In this document: piece after piece, positions 54,396 to 62,714 of the stretch
Position numbering within the stretch: the first letter of the stretch is position 1
Layout of the letters: each line of letters begins with the position of its first letter
Source: IMCC45349 sp047219225
GTDB taxonomy: Bacteria > Bacteroidota > Bacteroidia > Flavobacteriales > Flavobacteriaceae
Direction of reading: 5' to 3'
Length of the DNA: 64,000 nucleotides
Assembly: GCF_047219225.1 (NCBI RefSeq)
Contig: NZ_CP178208.1
Span: 2,418,001-2,482,000, forward strand
The notes under the pieces: generated by a model
What the model saw: the letters and a program-made list of their open reading frames with translations, nothing else
What the model was told of the DNA's origin: nothing
Database searches by the model: none
Program-made: the position numbers and the translations under genes

Positions 54396-56179
54396 TAATT
54401 GTCTTTGGTTGTGATGCTTATACCTGAAGAGTCAATAGTAGTTTTAACACTTTCTCCTTCTCCAGATATACCATCTTTATTAATTTTTATATTAACGTCT
54501 GCATCTTTAATTTCTAAACCGTCTTCATCAAGTTGAAATTTAGAGTCTTCATCTTTTATATTGATATTCAACTTATAATTTTTGTCTTTTGGACAGTCTA
54601 AACAAATAACATCATCATTTATTACTTGTAAATAATGCTCTTCAAAGCCATTGTCTAAAATATCTCTATGATATGATGAGTTTCTATGGAAAGTGTAAGT
54701 GTTGCCATTAGCGTTAACTATACTACCTTCTGGTAAGTATAAAACCACTTCTACTTCTTGGTCTCTAAATTTATTTTCTACATCAGTTAAAAAATAACTG
54801 TTTAATAGAAGCTCGTTGTTTGTAAAGTCATAACTATAATTAATATTACGAGCTCTATCTTTTGCATTTTGATGACTGTTACCTCTAGCATTTTTTTCTA
54901 CACTTACATAAGCTAAAGAATCTTTAGTTGATCTAAATATTAGCCTAACATTTGAAGAGTAGATTTTCTTTTCGTCATTTTCGTCATAAACAATGTCAAA
55001 ATCATAATCTCTATAAGTTCCTTTAGAGTATAATTCGTTACCTACCATTTTTACATATAAAGTGTCATTTGCTGTAATATTAATTTCAGACTTATTGGTA
55101 ACACTCGCTTCTCTTGTAAATTCTGCTGCTTCACGAGCTGCAAAAACAGATAATGTAATAATTGATGCTAACCATATACCTAGTAAAGTAAAGTTTGCAA
55201 ATTTACCAAGTGGTTTTAGGTTGTTTACTAATATTTTTAACCCTAAAATAAAGATGTAGAAAAATGGAATTCCTACTGCAAATAAAGTTAAAAGCGATAC
55301 AATCCAAATTGGTAATCCTGATGAGTTAACTACATCTGCAAAATCTACTCCAGGGAAATGGAAAACATCTGCTACTCCTACTGATAGTAAGCCTACAATT
55401 AATCCTATTAACGTGGAAGCACCTACTATCATTAAAATAATACCAATAAATTTTGCTACTATTTTAAAGAAAAACATAATAATGTTTCCAAGGGCATCAA
55501 AAAATGAACGTGATGTAGATTTAATATTGTTACCTACTTTATCATAATCGCCATTTTTCACTCTGTCTGCAACTTCATCCAGACTGTCTTTAACATTACC
55601 AAACCCTTCTTTTACTTTTTCTTCTATATTAGTAATGTTAACAGGCTTTCCCGTCATTGTCAATTTATCTGCTGTTGTTTCAGCAGCTGGCATTAAAATC
55701 CAAAGTATTATATAAACAATAACTCCTGTTCCTGCTCCAAAAAATAAGGCTACCCAAATTAATCTAATCCATAAAGCATCTATACCAAAATAATGCCCTA
55801 ATCCAGCCGACACACCACCAATGTATGCATTGTCAGTATCTCTAAATAATTTTCTACTAGAAGCTGCTGGCCTTGAAGCATAGTGCTTTTTTGGTTCGTC
55901 TTCAAAGATTTCTTCGTCAACCATATAATCTTCTGGTTGTCCCATTATAGTAATAACTTCTTCAACTTCTTTTACCGAAACTACTTGTTTGTCGTTTTGT
56001 ACACGTTCGCTAAATAATTCGGCAATACGAGCTTCAATATCAGAAATGATTTCATTTCTTCCTTGAGGGTCTGTAAATGAACGTTTTATAGCCTCAAGAT
56101 AACGTTGCAATTTTAGGTAAGCGTCTTCATCTATATGGAAGAAAATACCTGCTAAATTTATGTTGACTGTTTTATTCAT
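54395..56179 (-). CDS. PspC-domain membrane protein
   Basis: A 594-residue protein. Residues 1-90 form a soluble region (DEDAYLKLQRYLEAIKRSF, IEARIAELF, VISIMGQPEDYM-like ITIMGQPEDYM) that resembles the HAAS-type helical module; residues 108-168 are the PspC domain (YIGGVSAGLGHYFGIDALWIRLIW) with the first transmembrane helix; three or four further helices lie at about 235-350; the rest (about 365-594) is a polar beta-rich periplasmic part ending in repeats such as DGISGEGESVKTTIDSSG. PspC proteins sense envelope stress. The start overlaps the padR-type gene by 8 nt. Confidence 0.9.
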   Translation of the reverse strand: MNKTVNINLAGIFFHIDEDAYLKLQRYLEAIKRSFTDPQGRNEIISDIEARIAELFSERVQNDKQVVSVKEVEEVITIMGQPEDYMVDEEIFEDEPKKHYASRPAASSRKLFRDTDNAYIGGVSAGLGHYFGIDALWIRLIWVALFFGAGTGVIVYIILWILMPAAETTADKLTMTGKPVNITNIEEKVKEGFGNVKDSLDEVADRVKNGDYDKVGNNIKSTSRSFFDALGNIIMFFFKIVAKFIGIILMIVGASTLIGLIVGLLSVGVADVFHFPGVDFADVVNSSGLPIWIVSLLTLFAVGIPFFYIFILGLKILVNNLKPLGKFANFTLLGIWLASIITLSVFAAREAAEFTREASVTNKSEINITANDTLYVKMVGNELYSKGTYRDYDFDIVYDENDEKKIYSSNVRLIFRSTKDSLAYVSVEKNARGNSHQNAKDRARNINYSYDFTNNELLLNSYFLTDVENKFRDQEVEVVLYLPEGSIVNANGNTYTFHRNSSYHRDILDNGFEEHYLQVINDDVICLDCPKDKNYKLNINIKDEDSKFQLDEDGLEIKDADVNIKINKDGISGEGESVKTTIDSSGISITTKDN

Positions 56180-56516
56180 TTGATGTAGTTTTTTGACTTG
56201 TTACTAGGTTAACTGCGTTTTGTAATTCGCTCCAAGTGGTATTTAATTCGTTTAAAAATAATTTTCCTGTTTCAGTTAATCCATAATATTTTCTTGGAGG
56301 TCCAGATGTAGACTCTTCCCAACGATAGTTGAGTAGACCTGCATTTTTTAATCGTGTAAGTAAAGGGTAAATTGTACCCTCCACTACAAGCATCTTAGCG
56401 TCTTTTAAAGTGCCTAAAATTTCTGCTACATAAGCATCATCGTCTTTTAATATGGATAATATGCAGTATTCTAGAACGCCTTTACGCATTTGTGCTTTTG
56501 TATTTTCTATTTTCAT
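56172..56516 (-). CDS. PadR-family transcriptional regulator
   Basis: A 114-residue winged-helix repressor: KGVLEYCILSILKDDDAYVAEIL, VEGTIYPLLTRLKNAGLLNYRWEE, SGPPRKYYGLTETGK are the family's HTH and wing. It is the short PadR-like form with a C-terminal helix for dimerisation. It overlaps pspC by 8 nt, so it probably autoregulates the padR-pspC-GIN operon. A (GATT)n tract lies 41 nt upstream of the start. Confidence 0.93.
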   Translation of the reverse strand: MKIENTKAQMRKGVLEYCILSILKDDDAYVAEILGTLKDAKMLVVEGTIYPLLTRLKNAGLLNYRWEESTSGPPRKYYGLTETGKLFLNELNTTWSELQNAVNLVTSQKTTSNE

Positions 56517-56556
56517 ATACTATAGAATTTAAGTTCGTAATAACTGTTCATTTTTT

Positions 56557-56583
56557 GATTGATTGATTGATTGATTGATGATT
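56557..56583. repeat. (GATT)n tetranucleotide repeat upstream of padR
   Basis: Five full GATT units plus GAT, then GATT again, lie between the stop of the DUF4870 gene (56586) and the padR start (56516). The tract is 41-67 nt upstream of the ATG, within the likely promoter spacing. Confidence 0.85.
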
Positions 56584-56585
56584 TT

Positions 56586-57044
56586 TTATTTTAAAAAATT
56601 GATTGTGATTGGGTATTTATAGGTTTCGCCTTGATTTGCTTTGCTTGTAGCAATTATTATAAATATGATTTCTAAAATAGTTGCTGCAAAGGCTAGTAAT
56701 ATAATGACGAAAATAATTATTGCCATTTGTACACCATATGCACTAGATATATCCATGTCAAAATCATAATGAAACCCATCAAAAATATCTGGAAATATAG
56801 CATGGTCTAATACACCAAAAAGGAAAAAAGGAACAGAAACCATTCCTATTATCATTGTGTAAAGCAAAATGCTAATTTGAAAATTGATAGCTTGTTTACC
56901 ATGCTTATCAATAAAATCAGATTTATCCTTATTCATAGTCCAAAATATTAATGGCATAATAAAATTTCCTAATGGAAAAATGAACTTTGAAAGTGCTGAT
57001 AAATGTATAACAGCTGCAAGATTTTTATGGTGTGTTGTTAGCAT
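56586..57044 (-). CDS. DUF4870 membrane protein
   Basis: A 152-residue protein with three to four hydrophobic segments (about residues 8-30, 50-78, 103-140) and the family feature DFIDKHGKQAINFQIS. The start at 57044 (MLTTHHKNLAAVIHLSALSKF) is chosen because a strong promoter (57074-57105) lies inside the longer upstream frame. Function unknown. It precedes padR on the same strand. Confidence 0.87.
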   Translation of the reverse strand: MLTTHHKNLAAVIHLSALSKFIFPLGNFIMPLIFWTMNKDKSDFIDKHGKQAINFQISILLYTMIIGMVSVPFFLFGVLDHAIFPDIFDGFHYDFDMDISSAYGVQMAIIIFVIILLAFAATILEIIFIIIATSKANQGETYKYPITINFLK

Positions 57045-57073
57045 GATTTTAAAACATATAGTAATTTCTATTG

Positions 57074-57105
57074 CAAATATATGTCTAAAAAAAGGTATTA
57101 TGCAA
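57074..57105 (-). promoter_or_regulatory. Promoter of the DUF4870 gene
   Basis: Minus strand TTG, 21-nt spacer and TATATTTG fully match the Bacteroidota consensus, 30 nt before the chosen start. Confidence 0.65.
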
Positions 57106-57187
57106 AACATAGTAGTGTATTTTAACATAAAATTAACAAATTTAAGTCTCTTATATTTTAACTATTTTAGTTGAAAATTTGACGTAA

Positions 57188-57643
57188 ATGAAGATTACAC
57201 CTAGTAAACTTAATGCATACCTAATGTTTAAGCTACCTTCTGCATACATAACAGGAGTACGTGCAAAATTTTTGGATGATACCAAATGTATTGTAAGTGT
57301 AAAGCATAGATGGATTAATCAAAATCCTTTTAAATCTCTATTTTGGGCTGTTCAAGGTATGGCAGCCGAACTTACTACTGGAGCTTTAATAATTAAGAAG
57401 ATAGAAGAGAGTAAGAAGAATATTGCTATGCTTTTAGTTAATAATGAAGCTAGTTATTCAAAGAAGGCTACAGGAAGAATCACATTTGAGTGTATAGAAG
57501 GTCATTTGATAGACGCTATTATTAAGGAAGTAATTGAAACTGGTGAAGGAAAGCAAATTACTTTAAATGTTGTAGGTAAAAATGCTGATAATATAGAAGT
57601 GTCTAGATTTGCTTTTACTTGGTCAATGAAATTAAGATCTTAA
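57188..57643 (+). CDS. DUF4442 protein, hotdog-fold thioesterase-like
   Basis: A 151-residue cytoplasmic protein. Segments KLPSAYITGVRAKFLDDTKCIV, NPFKSLFWAVQGMAAELTTGAL and SKKATGRITFEC match DUF4442, a hotdog-fold family related to acyl-CoA thioesterases. Substrate unknown. It precedes the AIM24-like gene by 55 bp and may share a transcript. Confidence 0.85.
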   Translation: MKITPSKLNAYLMFKLPSAYITGVRAKFLDDTKCIVSVKHRWINQNPFKSLFWAVQGMAAELTTGALIIKKIEESKKNIAMLLVNNEASYSKKATGRITFECIEGHLIDAIIKEVIETGEGKQITLNVVGKNADNIEVSRFAFTWSMKLRS

Positions 57644-57698
57644 TTGTAACTTTTACACTTTTATAACAACATATAATTATCAATTAAAAAAATATAAA

Positions 57699-58499
57699 AT
57701 GACAGCACACGAAATAGATTATAGAATATATGGTGAAGAAATGCAATATGTGGAGATAGAACTAGATCCACAAGAAGGAGTAATTGCAGAGTCTGGAAGC
57801 TTTATGATGATGGATGATGGTATTAAAATGGAAACCATTTTTGGTGATGGTTCTCAAAAGGACCAAGGCTTTTTAGGTAAAATATTAGGAGCAGGTAAAC
57901 GTATTTTAACTGGAGAAAGTTTATTTATGACTGCTTTTTACAATGTTTTATCTGGAAAACGAAATGTATCATTTGCTTCTCCTTATCCAGGAAAAATTGT
58001 ACCTATAGATTTAACAGAGTTTGGAGGTAAATTTATTTGCCAAAAAGATGCGTTTTTATGTGCAGCTAAAGGTGTAAGTGTTGGTATAGAGTTTTCAAAA
58101 AAGTTAGGTAGAGGTTTATTTGGAGGCGAAGGCTTTATTATGCAAAAGCTTGAAGGTGATGGTATGGCATTTGTACATGCTGGTGGAACAATGGCAGAAA
58201 AAACATTAGGGCCAGGAGAAACACTAAGAGTTGATACAGGTTGTATTGTAGGTTTTACTCAAGATGTAAATTATGATGTTGAGTTTGTAGGAGGTATTAA
58301 AAATACTGTTTTTGGAGGTGAAGGATTATTTTTTGCAAAGTTAGAAGGACCAGGAAAGGTTTACATACAATCATTACCATTTAGTAGATTAGCTGGTCGT
58401 GTATTAGCTAGTGCACCAAGAGCAGGAGGAAAGAATAAAGGAGAAGGTAGTATTTTAGGCGGATTAGGTGATATTTTGGATGGTGATAATAGATTTTAA
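57699..58499 (+). CDS. AIM24 / TIGR00266-family protein
   Basis: A 266-residue soluble protein with the trp RNA-binding-attenuator-like double beta fold of the AIM24 family: EIELDPQEGVIAESGSFMMMDD, GKRILTGESLFMTAFYN, GEGFIMQKLEGDGMAFVHAGG, LRVDTGCIVGF, GGEGLFFAKLEGPGKVYIQSLPFSRLA. The tail is Gly-rich. Bacterial function is unknown. Nearby genes for envelope stress may be only coincidental. Confidence 0.9.
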   Translation: MTAHEIDYRIYGEEMQYVEIELDPQEGVIAESGSFMMMDDGIKMETIFGDGSQKDQGFLGKILGAGKRILTGESLFMTAFYNVLSGKRNVSFASPYPGKIVPIDLTEFGGKFICQKDAFLCAAKGVSVGIEFSKKLGRGLFGGEGFIMQKLEGDGMAFVHAGGTMAEKTLGPGETLRVDTGCIVGFTQDVNYDVEFVGGIKNTVFGGEGLFFAKLEGPGKVYIQSLPFSRLAGRVLASAPRAGGKNKGEGSILGGLGDILDGDNRF

Positions 58500-58665
58500 A
58501 TTTTCTTTTTGTTAGGCTAAAAACCAATATTTTGGTTGTTAAAGTTTTCCCTAAATTTAAAATCTATCAAATTTTTTCTTAAATTTAGAGTTAGATAATT
58601 ATAACAAAAAGCCTATAAAACAAATTTACTTTTATTTTTTAATCAATTTAACCTAGAATAATAAT

Positions 58666-58863
58666 ATGGCGAGAGCAATGTTTGAGTACACTAAAACTGT
58701 GCTTAAAAAAGTGAGTTTCGATACCTCATTATTCTGTAAAGAAGTGCAAAAAGCAATGGAACGCTTGTTGCCTTATGAAATTGAAGAATTGAAAGTTTTT
58801 ATTCAATCTTTAATTGTACAGAAACCAGAACTGAATCAATGTTTAATTTACTTAAAAGCATAG
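58666..58863 (+). CDS. Small conserved-looking protein of unknown function
   Basis: A 65-residue protein, predicted mostly alpha-helical (FEYTKTVLKKVSFDTSLFCKEVQKAMERLLPYEIEELKVF, QCLIYLKA), with two cysteines and no membrane segment or signal. I do not recognise a domain. Coding status is supported by a clean frame, balanced composition and a strong terminator 3 nt after the stop. Confidence 0.7.
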   Translation: MARAMFEYTKTVLKKVSFDTSLFCKEVQKAMERLLPYEIEELKVFIQSLIVQKPELNQCLIYLKA

Positions 58864-58865
58864 AG

Positions 58866-58892
58866 AAAAGCGACCTAAGGGTCGCTTTTTTT
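58866..58892. terminator. Terminator between the small-protein gene and oxyR
   Basis: 10-bp stem AAAAGCGACC/GGTCGCTTTT with loop TAAG and T run; the 3' side touches the oxyR stop region (58891), so it serves both convergent genes. Confidence 0.88.
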
Positions 58893-59829
58893 ATTTAGGT
58901 AATGGACTTATAATTTGTACATTTTGAAATGCAATTGCGCCTCTAATTATTCCAGAAATTACAGTTTGCAAAGCTTCTATAATTTGCATCTTTAATTCGC
59001 TTTTATGGTATAATAAGCTTACCTCTCTTGCAGGAGAAGGCTCATTAAAGAAATGAAGATTATTTTTTTCCTTTTCTTTAATATCTAATGTATGTAAATA
59101 AGGCAATAAAGTCATACCTAAGCCTTCATTAGATAATTTTACTAACATTTCTATGCTACCACTTTCTAATTGGAATTTATCTTCATCATGTTGTTTAAGT
59201 GACTTACATAAATTAATAACACCATCTCTAAAGCAATGACCATCTTCAAGTAGTAACATGTCTTCAATCTCTAAATCACTAACATCAATTTTTTGTTTTT
59301 CGCTTAATCTATGGTGTTGAGGTACATAAGCTACAAAAGGTTCAAAAAATAGTACGCGTTCTTTTATATTTTCGTTTTCTAATGGTGTAGCAGCAATAGC
59401 AGCATCTAAATTACCATCGTTAATACGTTGTATAATTTCTTCAGTGGTTAACTCTTCTATTTTAAGCTTCACTTTTGGATAACGCTTTATAAATGTTTTT
59501 AAAAACATAGGTAGTAGTGTAGGCATTACAGTTGGTATAATACCAAGTCTAAATTCACCGCCAATAAATCCTTTTTGTTGATCTACTATATCTTGAATTC
59601 TATCTGCTTCGTTAACAATATTTTTTGCTTGATTAACTATTTTCCTTCCTACTTCGGTTAACTCAATAGGTTTTTTACTTCTATCAAATATTTGAATGTC
59701 TAACTGGTCCTCAAGTTTTTGAATTTGCATACTTAATGTTGGCTGCGTCACAAAACATTTTTCTGCTGCTTTTGTAAAGTTTTGATGTTCTGCTACGGCA
59801 AGAACATAATATAATTGTGTTATTGTCAT
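58891..59829 (-). CDS. oxyR: LysR-family peroxide regulator OxyR
   Basis: A 312-residue LysR protein. The N-terminal HTH (residues 1-60, TITQLYYVLAVAEHQNFTKAAEKCFVTQPTLSMQI) is followed by the effector domain with LLEDGHC199FRDGVINLC208, aligning with the E. coli peroxide-sensing cysteines C199 and C208 by motif, spacing and number. It therefore probably senses H2O2 by disulfide formation and controls the divergent dps, with a dyad between the genes. Confidence 0.95.
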   Translation of the reverse strand: MTITQLYYVLAVAEHQNFTKAAEKCFVTQPTLSMQIQKLEDQLDIQIFDRSKKPIELTEVGRKIVNQAKNIVNEADRIQDIVDQQKGFIGGEFRLGIIPTVMPTLLPMFLKTFIKRYPKVKLKIEELTTEEIIQRINDGNLDAAIAATPLENENIKERVLFFEPFVAYVPQHHRLSEKQKIDVSDLEIEDMLLLEDGHCFRDGVINLCKSLKQHDEDKFQLESGSIEMLVKLSNEGLGMTLLPYLHTLDIKEKEKNNLHFFNEPSPAREVSLLYHKSELKMQIIEALQTVISGIIRGAIAFQNVQIISPLPK

Positions 59830-59875
59830 TTTAATTGATTTAGGCTATAAAGATATAAAAACTATCAATAAAATT

Positions 59876-59898
59876 TATAGAAATTAACCTTTTCTATA
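59876..59898. promoter_or_regulatory. Candidate OxyR operator in the oxyR-dps intergenic region
   Basis: Perfect dyad TATAGAAA-N7-TTTCTATA, immediately upstream of the dps -7 element and 47 nt from the oxyR ATG. It contains ATAG and CTAT half-site tetramers but with 13-nt spacing rather than E. coli's 7. Confidence 0.55.
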
Positions 59899-59901
59899 GA
59901 T

Positions 59902-59909
59902 TAAATTTG
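59902..59909 (+). promoter_or_regulatory. -7 element of dps
   Basis: TAAATTTG, full TAnnTTTG match 25 nt before the dps ATG; no TTG lies at normal spacing, as expected of an activator-dependent promoter. Confidence 0.5.
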
Positions 59910-59934
59910 TAGTGTAAAACAAAAACCACAGATT

Positions 59935-60414
59935 ATGACTTTAAATAGTATAGGATTAGATACAGTAAAAGCTAAGGATTTAGCGAATGACTTAAATGAA
60001 TTATTAGCAAATTTTCAGTTGTATTATCAAAACTTAAGAGGTATACACTGGAACATAAAGGGAAGAGATTTTTTTAATCTTCATGTTAAGTTTGAAGAGC
60101 TATATGATGATGCAAATATGAAAGTTGATGAAATCGCAGAACGTATTTTGACACTAGGAGAAACACCTTTGCATACGTTTGAAGATTATGTAGCTAAGGC
60201 AAAAGTACCTGTTGGAAAAAATGTTTCTGAAGATGAAAAAGCAGTAAGATTAATAGTAGGCTCTTTAACAGAACTATTAAAGATTGAGAGAGCTATATTG
60301 GATAAGGCAGGAGATGCAAATGATGAAGGTACTAACTCAATGATGAGTGATTTTATAACTGAGCAAGAAAAAACGGTTTGGATGATGAAGGCATGGTTAA
60401 ATGAAAGTATTTAA
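59935..60414 (+). CDS. dps: Dps-family ferritin-like DNA-protection protein
   Basis: A 159-residue dodecameric mini-ferritin that oxidises Fe(II) with H2O2 and stores iron. Ferroxidase residues of the Dps interface appear as H38 (RGIHWNI), H50 (NLHVKFEELYDD), E54, D65 and E69, with a carboxylate change (Glu for Asp) at the third position relative to Listeria Dps. The gene is divergent from oxyR, giving a peroxide-response pair. Confidence 0.95.
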   Translation: MTLNSIGLDTVKAKDLANDLNELLANFQLYYQNLRGIHWNIKGRDFFNLHVKFEELYDDANMKVDEIAERILTLGETPLHTFEDYVAKAKVPVGKNVSEDEKAVRLIVGSLTELLKIERAILDKAGDANDEGTNSMMSDFITEQEKTVWMMKAWLNESI

Positions 60415-60438
60415 CTAGATTTTGATTAATAGTAGAAG

Positions 60439-60466
60439 AAGCGATCAGAAATGGTCGCTTTTTTTT
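60439..60466. terminator. Terminator after dps
   Basis: 8-bp stem AAGCGATC/GGTCGCTT (one G-U pair) with loop AGAAAT and T run, 24 nt after the dps stop. Confidence 0.8.
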
Positions 60467-60468
60467 AT

Positions 60469-61800
60469 TTATAATAAACCTCTAGATTTAATTTCAAGAT
60501 ATTTATTAATGCTATCGATAGTTAAATTTTGTGGCGTCGTTAATATAGAGTAGATGCCATACTTTTTTAACTCATTTACAATTAGGCGTTTTTCAAAAGC
60601 AAACTTTTCTGCAATTACTTTATCGTAAACTTGTTGTACAGTTTCAGCTTTGTTATTTATAAGGTTATTAAGTTCTGTGTTATTAAAAAATATAACCACT
60701 AATAAATGGTTTTTTGCTATAGCTTTTAAGTAAGGCAATTGTCTGTGTAAACTATCAAGGGTTTCAAAATTTGTATATAAAAACACTAAACTTCTTGATT
60801 TAATATTTCTTTTAACTTCACTATAAAGCTTACTAAAGTCACTTTCGTAAAAATCGGTTTTTACATTATATAAAGCTTCTAATATCATTCGCATTTGGGA
60901 GTTACGTCTTTCTGCAACAACAATGTTTTCAGTTTTTTTTGAGAAAGACATCATTCCTGCTTTATCTTGTTTTTTTAAGATAACACTACTAAAAACTAGC
61001 GTTGCATTTATAGCATAATCTAATAAACTTAAACCTTCAAAAGGCATTTGCATAACACGTCCACGATCTATAATGGAATAAATAGGTTGTGATTTTTCAT
61101 CTTGAAATTGATTTACCATTAAATTGTTTTTCTTTGCAGTAGCTTTCCAGTTAATGGTACGTAAATCATCTCCTAGTACATAATCTTTTATTTGTTCAAA
61201 TTCCATTGTATGCCCTAAACGACGAACTTTTTTTAGCCCAAATTCTACAGAATTTTGGTTGACGTTTAATAATTCAAACTTCTTTAGTTGTTTAAAACTA
61301 GGATAGTTTGGCACCATAGCATTACTATTAAATGTATAGCGTTTAGAAACCAACTTTAAAAATGACGAAACATATATGTTTAAATCTCCAAAATGATATT
61401 CACCTCTTTCAGTAGGTCTTAAATTGTAATTTATAACATCTTTATTTTGTGCTTCTAAGATAAGTTTAAGGTTAAAATCTCGTTTTTGAAATTGCTCAGG
61501 TAATTCGTCAATAATGTTTAAAAATACTTTGAAGCTATAATTGTTTTTTAAATCTATAGCTATGTTGTTATTATCTCCATTAGAGAGTTTATCTGGTAAA
61601 TTACGCTGCGCTATAATTTTTTGTTTGCCAATAAATAGAATTAAGGTATCTACTATAAAGAAGGCACATAATAGTAGTAAACAAACTTGAGCCACAGGAA
61701 ATAAGATAGGGTAGAAGTAGCTAAATCCAAATAGTATTACAATAGTAATAGCTGCTTGAAAAAAACGTGGTTCAATATAAAATGGTTTTAAAAAATTCAT
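60469..61800 (-). CDS. DUF58 domain protein (vWA-like, MoxR partner)
   Basis: A 443-residue protein with two N-terminal hydrophobic segments (about 13-55), then a DUF58 region: LGDDLRTINWKATAKKNNLMVNQFQDEKSQPIYSIIDRGRVMQMPFEG, where the DRGR segment stands at the MIDAS-like position. Paired with MoxR ATPases it is thought to work in protein or envelope maturation; in Bacteroidota these loci link to stress tolerance. It is the last of the operon and its start touches the stop of the Cys-rich membrane protein (1-nt overlap). Confidence 0.9.
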   Translation of the reverse strand: MNFLKPFYIEPRFFQAAITIVILFGFSYFYPILFPVAQVCLLLLCAFFIVDTLILFIGKQKIIAQRNLPDKLSNGDNNNIAIDLKNNYSFKVFLNIIDELPEQFQKRDFNLKLILEAQNKDVINYNLRPTERGEYHFGDLNIYVSSFLKLVSKRYTFNSNAMVPNYPSFKQLKKFELLNVNQNSVEFGLKKVRRLGHTMEFEQIKDYVLGDDLRTINWKATAKKNNLMVNQFQDEKSQPIYSIIDRGRVMQMPFEGLSLLDYAINATLVFSSVILKKQDKAGMMSFSKKTENIVVAERRNSQMRMILEALYNVKTDFYESDFSKLYSEVKRNIKSRSLVFLYTNFETLDSLHRQLPYLKAIAKNHLLVVIFFNNTELNNLINNKAETVQQVYDKVIAEKFAFEKRLIVNELKKYGIYSILTTPQNLTIDSINKYLEIKSRGLL

Positions 61801-62336
61801 TAACTAATTCTAGTATTGCTTATTCTACGTAATCTTAAATCTACCTTATGAGATAAATTTCCTAGACTGTCTTTAATATGTTTAATATTTATATCGTAAG
61901 TATATCCATAAATTTTAGAAATACTGTCTATCTTTTCTTTATGATATTTTGCGGCTTTTAAATCTCTAGTATATGTGTTAAATGGACCAAAAGCTTTACC
62001 TAAAGTAAGTAAACCAACTCCCATAATTATAAATGGTAATTTGGCTATAAATCCACCATCGTATAAATACTTAAGAAGATAAACTCCTCCACCAAATAGT
62101 AAAACGGTTATAATTGAAAATATGATAACATGTCCAAATACATCTGTTCTTGTATTTTGAATAGTTTCATAAGTAACATTGGCTTCAGTTATTTGTTGTT
62201 TAAAAGTGTCTTCTAACTTAATGACATTGCATTTTACCTTAAAATCTGGTTTTCTATTTATGAGACCACAAGTAATTCCAGTTTTAAAGTCCATGATATT
62301 ATGTTCACAGAGTCTACAATGTTCAGTTATAAGCAT
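61800..62336 (-). CDS. Cys-rich N-terminus, two-helix membrane protein of unknown function
   Basis: A 178-residue protein. The N-terminus has C7-x2-C10-x12-C23-x12-C36 (EHCRLCEHN, ITCGLINRK, KVKCNV), a plausible zinc ribbon. Two transmembrane helices (about 72-90 and 95-112) follow, then a basic tail. I do not recognise a family. It lies between DUF805 and DUF58 in the MoxR operon, so a role with the MoxR system is likely but unproven. Confidence 0.75.
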   Translation of the reverse strand: MLITEHCRLCEHNIMDFKTGITCGLINRKPDFKVKCNVIKLEDTFKQQITEANVTYETIQNTRTDVFGHVIIFSIITVLLFGGGVYLLKYLYDGGFIAKLPFIIMGVGLLTLGKAFGPFNTYTRDLKAAKYHKEKIDSISKIYGYTYDINIKHIKDSLGNLSHKVDLRLRRISNTRIS

Positions 62337-62347
62337 AATCTTAACTT

Positions 62348-62710
62348 TTAATCTTCTTCTGTTTTTCCTATTTGATCTATTTCTTGATCGTTACCAATAC
62401 CTTTAGGATTTGGACCATATTGGTTTGGACCATGATCGCTATCAGCAAAAAGTAACCATAAGCCATAAAAAGGTATAATTTGATACCAGCCACTATTACC
62501 TCTATCATGGCAGCGTTTAGCACTTTGTGCTATTAAAACATAAATTAGAAATAACACTAATATTATGTATAAATAGGCTGCAAGTTCACTATTAGACTCA
62601 GGGCCTATTATAAGGTCTAATAAATTAAGTGATACAAAATAGAAGATATATGTTAAGCCAAATTCTGTTCTTCTAATTCTGCCTTTAAATGACAATACAT
62701 TTTTAAACAT
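62348..62710 (-). CDS. DUF805 membrane protein
   Basis: A 120-residue protein beginning FKNVLSFKGRIRRTEFGLTYIF and containing AQSAKRCHDRGNSGWYQIIPFYGLWLLF, the DUF805 signature, with three to four membrane segments. The acidic tail (DQEIDQIGKTEED) is cytoplasmic. Function is unknown. It is 4 bp downstream of moxR. Confidence 0.88.
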   Translation of the reverse strand: MFKNVLSFKGRIRRTEFGLTYIFYFVSLNLLDLIIGPESNSELAAYLYIILVLFLIYVLIAQSAKRCHDRGNSGWYQIIPFYGLWLLFADSDHGPNQYGPNPKGIGNDQEIDQIGKTEED

Positions 62711-62714
62711 ATAT

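Noticed and set aside
56557..56583. Possible CRISPR-like repeat
   Set aside because: Uninterrupted tetranucleotide units without spacers; it is a simple sequence repeat.
59845..59899. Canonical E. coli OxyR site of four ATAG/CTAT elements at 10-bp intervals
   Set aside because: CTAT/ATAG tetramers are present but their spacing (17, 15, 17 bp) does not fit that arrangement; only the simple dyad is claimed.
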